Counted from the first letter of the stretch, positions 42,690-55,319 are shown. The stretch is DNA of 64,000 bases from Dipteris shenzhenensis (GCA_047967505.1 CM106539.1), one strand, 5' to 3'. Translations and numbers: made by a program. The notes: a model not told the origin generated them from the sequence alone.

Positions 42690-43010
42690 GAAGAAGATCC
42701 GCAAAAATATGAAACCTCTCATATGCTATTGGATGTCCATCTTGCATAAGTATGGCTCCAATTCCATATTCGCTAGCATCGGTTACAACTACAAAGAATG
42801 GTCTAGAGAAATCAGGTAGTTGCAACATAGGAGCTTGTGTGAGAGCTTCTTTCAAAGCTGTAAAAGATTTATCTTGACAATCGGCCCATAAGAAATGTTT
42901 AGCTTTTCTAAGAAGGTCTGCCAATGGATGTGCAATGTATGAAAAATTCTTGACGAACTTTGTATAAAAGCTACACAATCCCAAGAATGATCTTAATTCA
43001 CGTATATCTC
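42690..43010 (-). pseudogene. Element G RT C-terminus and RNase H start
   Basis: LCSFYTKFVKNFSYIAHPLA, DLLRKAKHFLWADCQDKSF, FTALKEALTQAPMLQLPDFS and VVTDASEYGIGAILMQDGHP: the RT connection and the first catalytic Asp (TDAS) of gypsy RNase H. The sequence then loses homology after AYER. Confidence 0.85.
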
Positions 43011-43014
43011 GGGG

Positions 43015-43212
43015 TTTAGGCCATGTGACTATGCACTCAATCTTCTTTGGATCTACTCAAATCCCCTACTCAAATACCATTGGCGGATACAATGTGACCC
43101 AAATACTCTAACTTTTAGGCCATGTGACTATGCACTCAATCTTCTTTGGATCTACTCAAATCCCCTACTCAAATACCATTGGCGGATACAATGTGACCCA
43201 AATACTCTAACT
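43015..43212. repeat. Perfect 99-bp tandem duplication inside element G RT
   Basis: Copies 43015-43113 and 43114-43212 are identical. The unit encodes EYLGHIVSANGI on the minus strand and, being 33 codons, keeps frame. Identity implies it is much younger than the element. Confidence 0.93.
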
Positions 43213-43229
43213 GATCTTGAAAGAAACCA

Positions 43230-43998
43230 CTCTTTTTAGGATTTATGTATTATTGATTTTCTTTCAAAAGTAAAAAGACTAGCTTCAGATGTTCCTCATG
43301 CTCCTTACTGGAGCATTAGTTAGCCCAAAAGGCATAACTAGGAACTCATAATGTTCCGTTTGAGTTCTAAAGGTAGTCTTGTATATATCCTCTTCTACCA
43401 TACGAACTTGATGATAGCCGGATTTGAGATCTATCTTACTAAAGACCTTAGCCCCTTTCAATTTGTCCAAAAGATCATCAATCCTAGGGATTGGATATTT
43501 GTTCTTCACTGTGATTTTATTTAGTGCACGATAGTCTATGCACATTCGATAGGTTCCATTTTTCTTTTTGACTAATAAGACAGGTGCTCCATAAGGAGAA
43601 TTGCTGGTTCTTATCAATCGTCTCTCTATTAATTCCTCCACTTGCTTTTGAATTTCCTTTTGTTCTAGCTGGTTGACTCTATAAGGAGCTTTGCAAGGTG
43701 GAGTATTGCCCAGTAAGATTTCTATCCTATGATCCGCAGGTCGAGAACATGGTAGTCCAGGAGGTAAATCCTCTAAGAAACAATCAAAAAATTGAGAAAG
43801 AAACTTTTGGTGTGTAGGCTTAGTGTTTGGCTGAGTAGCCGTTCTCGTATTCACCAAAATTAGATATGCCTTCTCACATTTTCTAATTGCTCTTTTGGCT
43901 TGTGTGTGGTTGAGTAAAGGACTGATCTCCGATTTCATTGAGCTTTTCAGACATATTTCTTGTCTGTCCTTCTCAATCCACATCTGATGTGGTTGCAA
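43230..43998 (-). pseudogene. Element G reverse transcriptase lacking the YxDD/FFDD block
   Basis: The frame reads [75 protein letters not shown] and [14 protein letters not shown]. Right after NAP the reading shifts to [19 protein letters not shown], which normally lies about 30 codons further on, so the segment with the catalytic Asp pair is deleted (junction near 43310). The enzyme is inactive. Confidence 0.85.
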
Positions 43999-44447
43999 TC
44001 TATCTTAGGATTATATTGATGCCTCCATGGCATTCCTAAGATGATGTCCACTCCCTGTAGGGGTGCCACTAGAAAGTCTCGTGTATCTTTGTAGGGTTTG
44101 ATTGAGATTTCAAGATTCTTGACTTCTCTAGTGCAATTGTACTTTGTCTTGGTAAAAGCTTTGACCTTATAGTTAGATGGGAAAGACTCTAGGTTTAGCT
44201 TTGCTAAGGCTCCTTCCGAAATGAAATCATGTGTACTACCATTGTCATGCAGAATAACAACCTCTTTGCCATTAATGAAGCCTTTCATTTTTAGAAGAGC
44301 ATGACAATTATACTTACCTCCCTCTTGCTTGGTTGCTTCATCGTCGATCATGTGCACTTTTGCCATCGAGGTCTTCTTTCTTTTGGGACATTCAGTGGCT
44401 ATGTGTCCCACCTTGTTGCACCTAAAACACCTTATTTCTTTCTTCAA
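43990..44447 (-). pseudogene. Element G zinc knuckle and retropepsin
   Basis: CFRCNKVGHIATEC (CX2CX4HX4C) at about 44429-44388, then VVILHDNGSTHDFISEGALA at about 44260-44205 and [18 protein letters not shown]. This is a gypsy protease, but the active-site DSG/DTG is DNG here. The 44447-43947 frame overlaps the start of the RT frame in another phase, marking a frameshift. Confidence 0.83.
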
Positions 44448-45326
44448 AAAATTTCCACCATTCGGCTTCGAAGAAGAATCTGTCTTCTATGGAACAAAAC
44501 CATTTTTAGATTTAAAGAAGGGCTTTTTATCAAATCTCTTTTTCTTATGGAAGGGTACATGCCGTTCCAAATCTTTTCCTTCCTTTGGGATCCCATTCTG
44601 CCTCTCACAATTCGTTGCAAGAGAAATCGCAAAGTTCAGTGAGCGAGGATGAAACATGTTAATCTTGGCTCTCAACTTAGATTTTAGACCTGCCACATAA
44701 TTCCTGCATTGATCTCGCTCATTAACTTTCTCTAAGGACTGTAATTGGATCAATGTTTGCCAAAAGCTATCAGTGTATGTGGAGATTATTTCGAACTGCT
44801 TGAAAGTATCCCACTGTTGTCTGGCTTTTGCTTTGAAATGTGAGGGAAGGAAATCTCTCTTGATGAGCTTTTGAAAAGACTTCCAAGATTTTGGTCGCCT
44901 TTTACTGTGCTTAGTGATGTTCCACCAAAGTGCAACACTCTCCACTAAATGATTTGTAGCACATTTAATCTTATCTTTTTCAGAGAATTTCTCCCTTGAA
45001 AAGTAATCATCTAGCTGACTGAATCCAAGAGAAGACAGCGCGTGCTTCTTTCTTTCCATCGAAATTTTGAAATGAGAAAGCTTTTCTACTTATCTTACTC
45101 TCCTTTCTCGAATTATGTGCTCTCAGTGTGGCTTTGACTATCCTTATAATGGGATCATCGTCAGAATTATTGTCGGATGACTCATCGTCAAATGAATGCC
45201 TCTTCCTTTTCTTACCATTGATTTTATTTTCCAATCTCTCCCTATGCTCATGCTCATCGGCCAACTGTGCCTGAAGTGCATCTAACTACTCTTAGAGCGT
45301 GGGTGGTTGTGGCTGATGTGCCATGA
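44385..45326 (-). pseudogene. Element G Gag
   Basis: A start ATG at 45326 (MAHQPQPPTL) is followed at once by TAA and TAG, then ADEHEHRERLENKINGKKRK and an acidic run. From 45059 the capsid domain reads LDDYFSREKFSEKDKIKCAT, ESVALWWNITKHSKRRPKSW, FQKLIKRDFLPSHFKAKARQ and YVAGLKSKLRAKINMFHPRS, a typical gypsy gag. It ends in a Lys/Phe-rich stretch before the knuckle. Confidence 0.83.
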
Positions 45327-46019
45327 TAATGAGATAAATACAAATAAAGCAGACTAGAGGGAAATAAGGATAATAAGTGTATGAGAATTAAACGGATGAA
45401 AGAAAAAAAAAGTGATTCAAGTGTATGGTAAGAAACGGATGGCGGAAGATACTAAGTGTATGAAATATAAAGCAAAAGAAATCACTTATCTCGCTCTTTG
45501 ATCGGAGGTAGAAAAGACTAGAGTGAGAGATATGTGATCGATGATGTCACTCGTAGTTGTCTTTGCACTTGATCGATCTCCAATTAATTGCACGGTGATT
45601 TTTGTGGTTCCAATCACCTTCTTGACTCAAGCATTCAGATTTGGCCATGGTCTTCACCTTGTTGAGCTCCGATTGCCTTATTGAGCCTCGTAGCTTACTG
45701 AATTTCCTCTTAAAAAAATAAAATAAAATTTAAAGAGGGCCTTTGAACCTTGGGGTTCTTTATCCTTGCTTTGTAACAAGTCAAAGGAGTCCTTTGACTT
45801 GTTATGGTAGAAACTTTTTGAGATTATCTAAGTTCATTACCATTTACTTAGATGATTTTTGTGTTTACTCTTCAGACAAAGATCATCTCAGTTATTAGAA
45901 AAGGTGTTTTAAAGATGTAGGCAAGCGGTTATTTCACTCGATTCGCTAAAAGTGTGTTCTCTGTCTGAGTAGGCTAATTGCTCGGTCATGTCATTTCTCA
46001 AGATGGTATACAAACCGAG
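45327..46019 (-). other. Probable leader of element G, no gene
   Basis: AT-rich, no sustained frame, and no primer site or LTR end recognised. A repeated AAAGGAGTCCTTTGACTTG phrase lies near 45785. Confidence 0.4.
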
Positions 46020-47650
46020 CCAAGTAAGATTACACTACTCCAAATGCAATAAAGCCTAGCCATATTATTTATGCTATCATGTACTAGATTCCTAAAAATA
46101 TTTGTCTTCTTTTGACCATCGATGCCGAACATGGTTATGAAAAACCAACGTTGGTGACCCTCACGTGTGGTAGTGTGTGCGACAGGGATTGGTCAAATAA
46201 AAAGGCATGTATAGACATATTTATGGGTCAAGATTTGGTATGGGGATGCGGTAAAATTTTATTGAGAGTCATACCGATTCTCAGTCCATTACAAGATATA
46301 GAGAAATGGATTTGAACTTACCCTATAAAAAATGTTTTAGTTCACAGTCTAGCAAAAAAAAGGGTTGTCTACCATAAACCAATATGCTATGCTACTTGAA
46401 ATGAAATAAAAACCTAGCCAAAAGATTTGTACCATCATATATTAGAGTCGTACTTAGTTTCATCTTCTTTCTACCATCAATGTCCAACATGGGTATTGAA
46501 CCAACGCTGGTGACCCACACGTGTTGTAGTGTGTGCGACGAGGTTCTTTAAAACCAAAAGCCATGCATAGGCCTATTTATGGGATGAGATTTGATACGGT
46601 TCTTTGGTATCATATTAACGAGAATCGTACCAAGTCTCACTCCATTGTGACATATAGAGCCATGGATTTGAACAAAAATATTTATCGTCGCAATGCAGCA
46701 AAGAAAGGGTTATCCTTGGGTTATCTAGCATAAAACAATATGCTACACAACTCCAAATGCAATAGATCCTATCAATAATATTTATGCCATCATCTAATAA
46801 ATTCCTATAAAGTTTTGTCTTCTTTTGACCATTGATGCCGAACATGGTTATGAAAAACCAAGGTTGGTGACCCTCACGTGTTGTAGTGTGGGCAACAGGG
46901 ATTTGTCAAATAAAAAGGCATGTATAGACCTATTTATGGGTCAAGATTTGGTATGGGTCTTGGGTAAAATTTTATTGAGAGTCGTGCCAATTCTCGGTCC
47001 ATTACAAGATATAGAGATATGCATTTGAGCTTACCCTATCAAAAATGTTTCAATCTGAAGTCTGGCAAAAACAGGATTCTCTACCATAAACCAGTATGCT
47101 ATGCTACTTGAAATGAAATAAAAACCTAGTGAAAATATTTATACCATCATATATTAGAGTTGTACCAAGTTTCATCTTCTTTTGACCATCAATGTCCAAC
47201 ATGGTTAATGAAAACCAACGTTGGTGACCCACATGTGTTCTAGTGTGTGCAACGAGGTTCTTTAAAACAAAAAGCCATGTATAAACCTATTTATGGACAA
47301 GATATGTATAGACCTATTTATGGGACAAGATTTGGTAGGGTGCTTGGGTAGAATGTTTTTGAGATTCATACCAATTCTCGGTCCATTATGACATATAGAG
47401 AAAAGGATTTGAACTTACCCTATAAAAAATGTTTTAGCTCATGGTGTGGCAAAAGAAAGGTTGTCTATCATAAAACCAATTTGCTACACTACTCAAAATG
47501 AAATAAAACCTAGACAAAATCTCTATTCCATCATGTATTAGAATCCTACCAAGTTTCATCTTGTTTTGACTATAAGTGTCCAACATGGTTATGAGAAACC
47601 AACGTTGGTGATCCACGTGTGTTCTATGTGTGCGATGAGGTTCTTTAAAT
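46020..47650. repeat. ~357-bp satellite, 4-5 monomers with alternating A/B types
   Basis: The anchor phrase CCATCRATGYCSAACATGG starts at 46116, 46474, 46829, 47186 and (diverged) about 47570: spacings 358, 355, 357 and 384. Copies 1 and 3 share GATGCCGAACATGGTTATG and CAGGGATT.GTCAAATAAAA; copies 2, 4 and 5 share AATGTCCAACATGG and GCGACGAGGTTCTTTAAA. This gives a dimeric (about 712-bp) higher-order unit. Copy 5 has a local ~28-bp duplication (GTATAGACCTATTTATGG twice). Short frames inside are by-products. Confidence 0.9.
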
Positions 47651-47684
47651 CCCCTACTTAGTTTTTATCTTACATTGCTAGAAT

Positions 47685-47990
47685 CTAGGGCATAGATTTG
47701 ATGGAAAATCCAAGGGACAAGATGGGTGTAGAGGGGGCTTTAATTTAGGCCATAGACTTGATGGTAGATCCGAGGGAGGAGTTGGGTATAGAGGGCGCTT
47801 CAATCTAGGCCAGATATTTTATGGAAGATCCAAGGGAGGAGATGGGTATAGAAGGGGCTTCAATTTGGGCCATAGATTTGATGGAAGATCCAAGGGAGAA
47901 GATGGGTGTAGAAGGTGCTTCAATATAGGCCATAGATGTGATGGAAGATCCAAGGGAGGAGATGAATGTAGTAGGCACCTCAATCCTAGC
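47685..47990 (+). repeat. 60-bp minisatellite, five in-register copies
   Basis: The units starting at 47685, 47745, 47805, 47865 and 47925 are exactly 60 bp with no indels. In the plus frame they encode a 20-residue unit of the form LGHRFDGRSKGGDGYRRGFN, open through all five copies to TGA at 48081-48083. A TAG precedes the first unit and there is no ATG, so a real gene is unlikely. Confidence 0.9.
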
Positions 47991-48059
47991 CCTCCATTAT
48001 GTGCCTTAATCCTTTCCCTCCATTATGCGCCTCCCATATTAGCTATTGATCTTGATCTG

Positions 48060-48812
48060 GATCAAGGGAAAGGTACCTATTGATCATGTTTAATACTCCT
48101 CCCCCTCCCCTTTTTGTTTAATTCAAACCCTCCTCCTCCCCCCTTTTTATCCCTAAATATAAATTTACTTACTTGAAGGCGCACCCTTCCCCCCTTTGAC
48201 CCTAACTATTTATACCACTCCCGCCTCCCTCCTTTATTTAATTGAAGCCCTCTCTCATTCCTCCTTCATCCCTAAATATTTTGTCATGTATACCACTCCC
48301 CTCCCCCTTAATTTAATTGAAGCTCTCCCTCCCCCCTTTTGTTGTGATTCCATCCTAATGAGGGACCTAGTGACTAAGGTCTAAAGGAGGTAGTAGTACT
48401 TGAGCATTGGTTGGTCATGGAGATCAATCAAGAACTTGGATTGGTCCATCACCAAGCTCACATGTAGTTAGTGCAGGTTCGGGGGTATGTGTGCTCACTC
48501 CCAAGAAATTGTGATTCTACTTTACTTCAACACCAAGAATTTTGACTTGTGAGCAAGTCCAGTCAGCTGTTGGAATCCTGAAAGTGTGACCTACCCACCT
48601 TCTCGAGGCATACAAAATCGAATCTAAGGGAGTCATTTCTAGGCAAATCTATAGCAACTGAGGTGGAAGGAGTTGTGGGGCAATGTAGAAATATAGATTC
48701 TAGCAATCGAAAGAAGATGGCATCTTGCAATAAGACAAAGAAAAAAGGGAATTACCCTTCCCCTAAAAAACTCTGGTGCTTGCTTGAAGCCTTAGAATTT
48801 GATCTTGGGAGT
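48060..48812. other. CT-rich degenerate repeats and unassigned DNA
   Basis: 48090-48350 has three or four diverged units pairing a pyrimidine run (CCTCCCCCCTTTT) with TTTAATTSAAGCYCT and CCCTAAATAT. No gene seen. Confidence 0.55.
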
Positions 48813-48925
48813 GTGCTTTAGAAGTAGGCTCTTTCCATTCTAGAACATTTTCTTGATCTGCAAAGCACGCTTTAGAAGTAGAGTCCCTTTCCATTCTAGA
48901 ATGCTTTCTTTCTGACAGGCAACCA
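48813..48925. repeat. ~55-bp tandem duplication
   Basis: GCTTTAGAAGTAG...CCATTCTAGAA occurs at 48815 and 48869 with a few differences. Confidence 0.75.
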
Positions 48926-49653
48926 ACTAAAGATGCATCCTCTTCTCTCTCTAAGCTAAATATGAAAGGATGACTTTTGAAAAGCAATCCATCCTCCCAA
49001 ATAAATTACAATAGATATTTGAAGATCAACGCTTGAGATTGTGACAAGTGGCTTCATGAGGTCTCTGAAAAGGACAACTTTCCTGTAGGCTACCTGTCGT
49101 AAAGATAGGGCCTTAGTGGAATGCCCACCTTGTTCAAGTACGAAATACATGTATTAATAAAAAATTACTCTATTTTTGGCTAGAAACTCTCTAAGATTGT
49201 TAAAGAGTAAGGCTTTTGTAATGACAAATTTTAGCTCTTTGTATTAGAAAATTTTCCTTTTGAATTCAACATTTTATTGAAATAATGTTTTCTATACGTC
49301 TTCCCATTTAATATCAATAGTAAGTTTACTATTTTTAAATGTTATGATTGTAATTTAAAACAAGAAAAAAATGCACAATTTGGTTAAGATTTATATTTTT
49401 TAGTATAAGGACCTAAGGCCAAGCTAGAGGAATAAAAGGAGCCTTGTCAATGTTTGAGAGGGCCTACACCTACCTATACCACTCTAATATAAACATGACA
49501 AACTTTGGGAAACAAACTTCTAGAATTTTATAATTTAATGAAAGAGCTCATCTTTCTCTTTTAATTATTCTCCATAATTTAATGAATTTGATGCATTCCA
49601 CTTCATTCCCCCTGTCCAAGGGGGCTTTAAGCATGGTACATATGTAGGCTTTT

Positions 49654-49656
<3 letters not shown>

Positions 49657-49693
<37 letters not shown>
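49657..49693 (+). repeat. (TC)n microsatellite, 37 bp
   Basis: Uninterrupted TC dinucleotides. Confidence 0.97.
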
Positions 49694-49695
<2 letters not shown>

Positions 49696-51198
49696 AACAA
49701 AGGCTAGAAATTCAAAACTCATCAGTAAAGGTCATCCATATCGACCTCGCCCATATGTTATCAATGAACATAGCTATTGCCAATTGGAAATATGCATCCT
49801 TGTCAAGGTGCAACTCATTATTAAAGATAAATTATTGAAAATTGTTTGACAGAGGAGTATTGTTCAAGTCTTATATCTTCCACAATAGTTCATTTACAAA
49901 AACTAAAATTAATAAGTAATGGATTTAAAAGCATTAAGCCAACAAAAATTTGGAATATCATTGCTACTACATCTTTGATAAAGTGCATTTAGAAATCCTT
50001 TCAAGTTGAGGTAGTGTCCATAGAAATAAAACTAGTATATAGAAATTAGACAAGCTGATGGAATGCAACTATGTACATAGGATGGATTGAACCCACATAG
50101 GGATTTGCAAGGGATTGTTTCAAATATTTTAACTGCTCTAGCAGTGATTTAAATGGTCTAGTTGTAAATTTTTATTGAGACCAGCTATAAGTGGTCATGG
50201 CACATAGTAACCTTGGCAGTATTTCCATATATCACATAGTGATTATAGATACTATGTGACATCATTGTAATATCGTGTGGTTTCATTTAATAATATATGT
50301 TGCAATTGCCATCATATTGTCACATTCTTTGAGATTCTAGTGCTTCATAATCAAGCTTGTTGGAGTCTCAAAAACAACAGGAAGGATTTCAAAAGGAAGA
50401 AACAAAAGCTTCAAAAATATTTGCAAGATTTATTTGTCCTTTTTGAAAGAATCAAGCATCGGTTTTGGGCTCGCTTTTGCTTGCTCATATCTACCTACAC
50501 TTTGATACAAGCTACATATATTTGTTGCTTTTGGTTGGTAGAGAGTTAGTAGACAATAGTTTTTTATGTTAATTTTTTTTGAAATTTTAAATATTTTATA
50601 AATGTAAAAAGAGTAGTATTTACTTTTGAAAGTGGTAGGATTTTTAAATTTCTATTGTTGAAAATAGCAGTAGTAGCATATTATTATTAAATATTTTAAC
50701 AAAAAAGAAGCAGTTGACCCACACAGAGATATAAAATATATACTAATAAAGTAAGAGATAATAGTTGACTTTGAATCAATTGAGGCTCACTTGTGCCAGT
50801 CTATATCAACTCCTTCAAAGTATAGCTAGTTGTGTAGCACACAAATCCTAGCTTGTATTATCCCACAAGCTCCACTTTATAAATTAACAACATTAAAGTT
50901 CAGGTCAACAAAAAAAGTAAAATTATATTACAAGGCATGAAAAAATAAAAAAGACATTGAGAATAAAAAGTTACTATAAGTTCAAATGTAAGCATTGTCA
51001 GCTACTACACTAGTGTGTAAAATACTCACATTTGTTAGCAAAGCATGATGTTGTCAATGATCATGGTGTAGATAATGCTTACTCGAGACAATGCGGGATG
51101 TTGGAAAAGCCGACATGCCATCTCATGCCCTTTTTAATACTTAGATTATCACATCCATAATCATCCAATTACAAAAAAAGGGGGCAAGACAACTGGAT

Positions 51199-51200
<2 letters not shown>

Positions 51201-51238
<38 letters not shown>

Positions 51239-51239
51239 C

Positions 51240-51284
<45 letters not shown>
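51201..51284 (+). repeat. (TC)n microsatellite, 84 bp, interrupted
   Basis: TC repeats with two CCCTCCC/CCC interruptions around 51234-51248. Confidence 0.97.
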
Positions 51285-51288
<4 letters not shown>

Positions 51289-52784
51289 TTACATGAAATG
51301 GTAGCAAGAAATGTTATAAATATAGTAGATGTAAAACCTAACGAGAAGATTCATAAGTTATATTATAAATGCATAGACATGGAAATGGATATCAACAATA
51401 CAAAATTGAAGTGCCATAATATAATCATAACCATGGATATTTGCATCAATGGATATCAATTGTACAAAACTGTTTATATTTATCTTCTTATCCTAATATC
51501 AATCCTAGCTCTAGAGAAATGGCTTGAAATCCTACAAAGGAACAGGATTATGTTACGTTGATAGATAGTCAAGAAATTGATCATTCACCTCTAAGGGCTA
51601 AAACTAAAAAAAAGGATGGTTGTAATAGCATCTTATAACCCCATAAGCATAAAGAGTCAATCAATCTCTAGCTATAATGGATTGCGATCCCAAGCTATTG
51701 GATCAAAAAAGGAAAAAGAAGAGATTAGGAAATAGCCCCAAACTCCAATCTAAACTACGTATAGCTCTATAATGATGGTTATAACATACAGTCACCTTAA
51801 GAATGTAAATCCAAAGAATGAATCTGGCACAAAGTCTTTATAAAAACTATACACAGTAGAACACAATTCTTGAATACCTACATAAGAAATCCAAAAATGA
51901 GTCTTGTACAAAGTCTTTGTAAAAGGGTATCCATAGCAGACTGTAAAAACTCACTACTTCAAGACCTACCTAAGGAATCTTATGCAAACCCATATAGCTG
52001 CTTGTTTTTCATAAACTAGTAGTATCAATAGGGAAATCCAAGTGAGGTTTTGGTTGTAAAATATGCTTATGAAAACTCCATGTATCTCTTGATAGCCTAA
52101 CCCCATTTACAAAGTAGAGTTAAGATGCAACTTCTACTGACCTTTGTTAACTCATGCTTTAGTCTTTCTATGGATTATGTAAAACCATAGATACTCAAAT
52201 TACCCCAAAGCCAATCCAAATTTGGAAAAGATAAATATAGAGATATGGTAGCAAATTGTGTAATCGGCTATGTAATGCCCCATCCATCCATTAATTACAA
52301 ACCCCTTTTTTGTCTAAAAAATACACCAGCCAAGGGCTCCTCCATGCCACTACTATGGCCTTCCAAAGTAGCCTATCTAGCTATTTATTTTCAATTTTGC
52401 ATTAGTCCTACAACTAGCTTATTATGCTTCCCATATGGTGTCTAGCCTACTCCTAATCTCGCAGCCCATCAAAAGATTTTTTCACTTCCTCGCAAACTTG
52501 AACAAAATATATAAACCTCATGTACACATAAGATCCATGCTTGAACAAAACACATAAACCTCATGTACACCTGTTCCAAGAGAGACTCTCTTTTATGCAT
52601 GCTATCGCTCTAAATCCTCTTCTCCTATGTAGTCCTTAGTGTTTGAATGGAGTGTTTTGATCAGAAACCTTCAATCTTTGAAACTTTAAAATCTTGATGC
52701 TCCCAACTCTCATCTTTTAGCTCATTTGATATTGTAGCAATCGTATCCATATTAATGCCATTAATATTCCAAATCCATATTAAG

Positions 52785-52904
<120 letters not shown>

Positions 52905-53300
52905 TTCTCGCCCTCTTTTCCTATGTAGGAATGCTACTCACAACAAGATAAGTGGGCATGGAATGTGCTTCAAATCTTGGCTAACATTTTGCATAGCCAA
53001 AAATCATTTATAAAGAAGAATGCATGAGTGAAGCTGATCGAAATATAAGAGGAGAACCTTGCAGATGTATAGAGGGGAAGAACATAATGATGGATGGTAG
53101 TACTCAGTGAAAAATGTTGAAGCAAAATAGAAACTACTTAGACCTTACATTAGGAAGAAGAGCAACATAGTCACAACCCTCTCCTAATAAGCAAGGTCCA
53201 GTCAAAAGGTAAGAAAAATATTTCATCTCTTTCCAGTAAGATAAGAACATAGTTCAGAGGGAGCTTTTGCACTAACACTGTAGGGGCCTACATAGTGAGA

Positions 53301-53730
53301 TGTTGTTGGAGCGCCAAACATGTTCTCCCATACTTAAGATGGCTAAACCATGGAACTTTTTTCTTTGCAAGATCTCATGTAAGGAATCATATGGAGAAAT
53401 AATAGATTAAGGCAAACCTGCTGTTGCAATAATTGTACTATGGAACGATTGTGTGATCTTCACATCCATCCTCCCACTATTAAACACACCCTTCCATAAA
53501 TGATTTTGATGATGTTGCTGGAGTGCTATTGTACGAGGGATTATTATTATCAAGATCCCATGTAAAGCATCAAATGGAGAAAGAATAGATTATATCAAAT
53601 CTATTATTACAATAATTGTACTATAGAATGATTGTGGGATCTTCACAACCATCACGCCACCATTAAACCCACCCTTCCATAAATTATTCTGATAAATGTT
53701 ATTGAAGTCCTATTGGGTGGAGTGGCATCT
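53301..53730. repeat. Degenerate ~184-bp tandem repeats, about two copies
   Basis: TGTTGYTGGAG anchors fall at 53301, 53513 and 53697. CAAGATCYCATGTAARGMATCA recurs at 53368 and 53551. Confidence 0.75.
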
Positions 53731-53977
53731 GTAAATTCCACTACCAGTGAGGAACAAATCAACTTGAGACCAGAGCAGAGTAGCAGCACTTCAAACCAAC
53801 AAAATAATTGCAAACACCCCTACTAAATTAACAGCATCCCAAGTACCATCAAAGTTCATACTCAGATTTCCTGTCAAAAAATGGTACATGCCTCTGTAGG
53901 AAACGTCTTTGCTTTTGTATATCTTAAATGACATTGCAAATGAGTTTAGGTGGCAATGCTTTATGCTACTTTTTGCA
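53731..53977 (+). other. Flank or intron upstream of the transposase-like relic
   Basis: Ordinary sequence that ends in a pyrimidine stretch and TTTGCAG, a plausible splice acceptor at 53977. Confidence 0.4.
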
Positions 53978-54744
53978 GGTGTGTCTAGTTTATTTGCCTC
54001 TGGGGCCTGAGGATGTCAAGCAGAGACATTGATGCAATTGACCCATCAAGAAAAAGAGGTAGACGCTATTAGAGGGTATGAGGCTGCAAAGAAAAGAAAG
54101 AAACGACAAAAAGAAAGGGTGAAGCGAGCTATGGCAAATCAGGACAATGTTGTCTCTGACATGGACAAGAGACGAAAGATAGCAAAGAAGGTTGTTTCCT
54201 TCTTTGAAGAACAAACAAGAGGAATGGACTAACAAACCAAAAAGGATATCTTCACGCAAATCATATTTCATCCCAATATCAAGCATTTGCATAGTGAAGA
54301 CATTCAGTTGTTGTTGAAAACATTCGTAACCAATATACACAAAACCTTAACCCATGTCAAATAGCCACCACGAAGCCATGATGAAGTTTTATTCAAAAGC
54401 TCTACTATGATGATGTTGATGAATTATGATGGGCAAGAATGCCAAGATTTCAGCATTGCAAAGGCTTCCAAGCTTTTGGATGTCCACAGGAGAAGCTTCT
54501 ACTCTACAAAATCTCGCTTGCCCATCGAAGAACAGGGAATGTTGTCGCTATTCTCCTACCGAAGACAACAACAACGATGTAGCAGCATTACATAGGAGGT
54601 TCAAAATATTGTGTCTGCATTTTGGACTCAGGAAACATGGGTGTCCCCCAATAAGAAAGACGTGTTGCAAAAATACCTATGTGAAGCACCCTATCCATCT
54701 TCTTGAGAAACCTCGGTCGCCTCCCCATGATTCCTTGTTTGAGT

Positions 54745-54905
54745 CATAATGAACTGCTTCTAGATTGGTTTTTTCCATGATGAACTGCTTCTAGACTAGT
54801 TTTTGCCATGATGAACTACTTCTAGACTTGTTTTTGCCATAATGAATTGCTTCTAGGCTGGTTTTTGCCATAATGAATTGCTTCTAGACTGGTTTTTGCC
54901 ATGAT
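54745..54905 (+). repeat. 31-bp tandem repeat, five copies
   Basis: GAACTGCTTCTAGAYTRGTT units start at 54751, 54782, 54813, 54844 and 54875, a constant 31-bp spacing with point differences only. Confidence 0.9.
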
Positions 54906-55319
54906 TAATTGATTTGATGTTGCATTCTCACTGCTATATAACTGCCTAGAGCCATGTAGACTCCAAGTTAAGGAATCACACATTCAAGTGAATCTTTTGT
55001 TGGACTATTTTGTGAATGCTGCTTGGTCCTCTTGCATGGCTGTGTCACTCATAGCTTCTCTTGTAACTATTTTGAGAATGGTTTGTGATTAGTTTCTGCT
55101 TGTTCTTTATAGTGTGCTTGCTTTAGCAATGTTAGAAGTGTTTTCACATGTGCCTAGTTGGTTCTATCACTTTAGAAGTGCTCTTGCAAGTTCTTCAGGG
55201 CTGTCTTTTCACTTTAGAAGCTTCTATGGCATTGGATTCATGCTCAATGGACTGCTTTACCACCATTGCTTTTTAAAATTTTTTCACAGCTTGATATTTT
55301 GACTGGTTGTCAGTGCTTT

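Larger units (their letters stand above)
42641..45326 (-). mobile_element. Element G: decayed Ty3/gypsy gag-pol, truncated in RNase H
   Basis: Minus strand: gag (45326-44385), zinc knuckle and protease (44447-43990), RT (43998-43230) and RT end/RNase H start (42984-42690). Domain order and motifs are Ty3/gypsy. RNase H breaks off after HPIAYER, and integrase and both LTRs are missing. A deletion removed the RT catalytic motif and a 99-bp duplication lies inside RT. Confidence 0.88.

Noticed and set aside
46112-47028. Two similar ~67-codon plus frames as a duplicated gene
   Set aside because: They are the same part of the 357-bp satellite monomer in copies 1 and 3.
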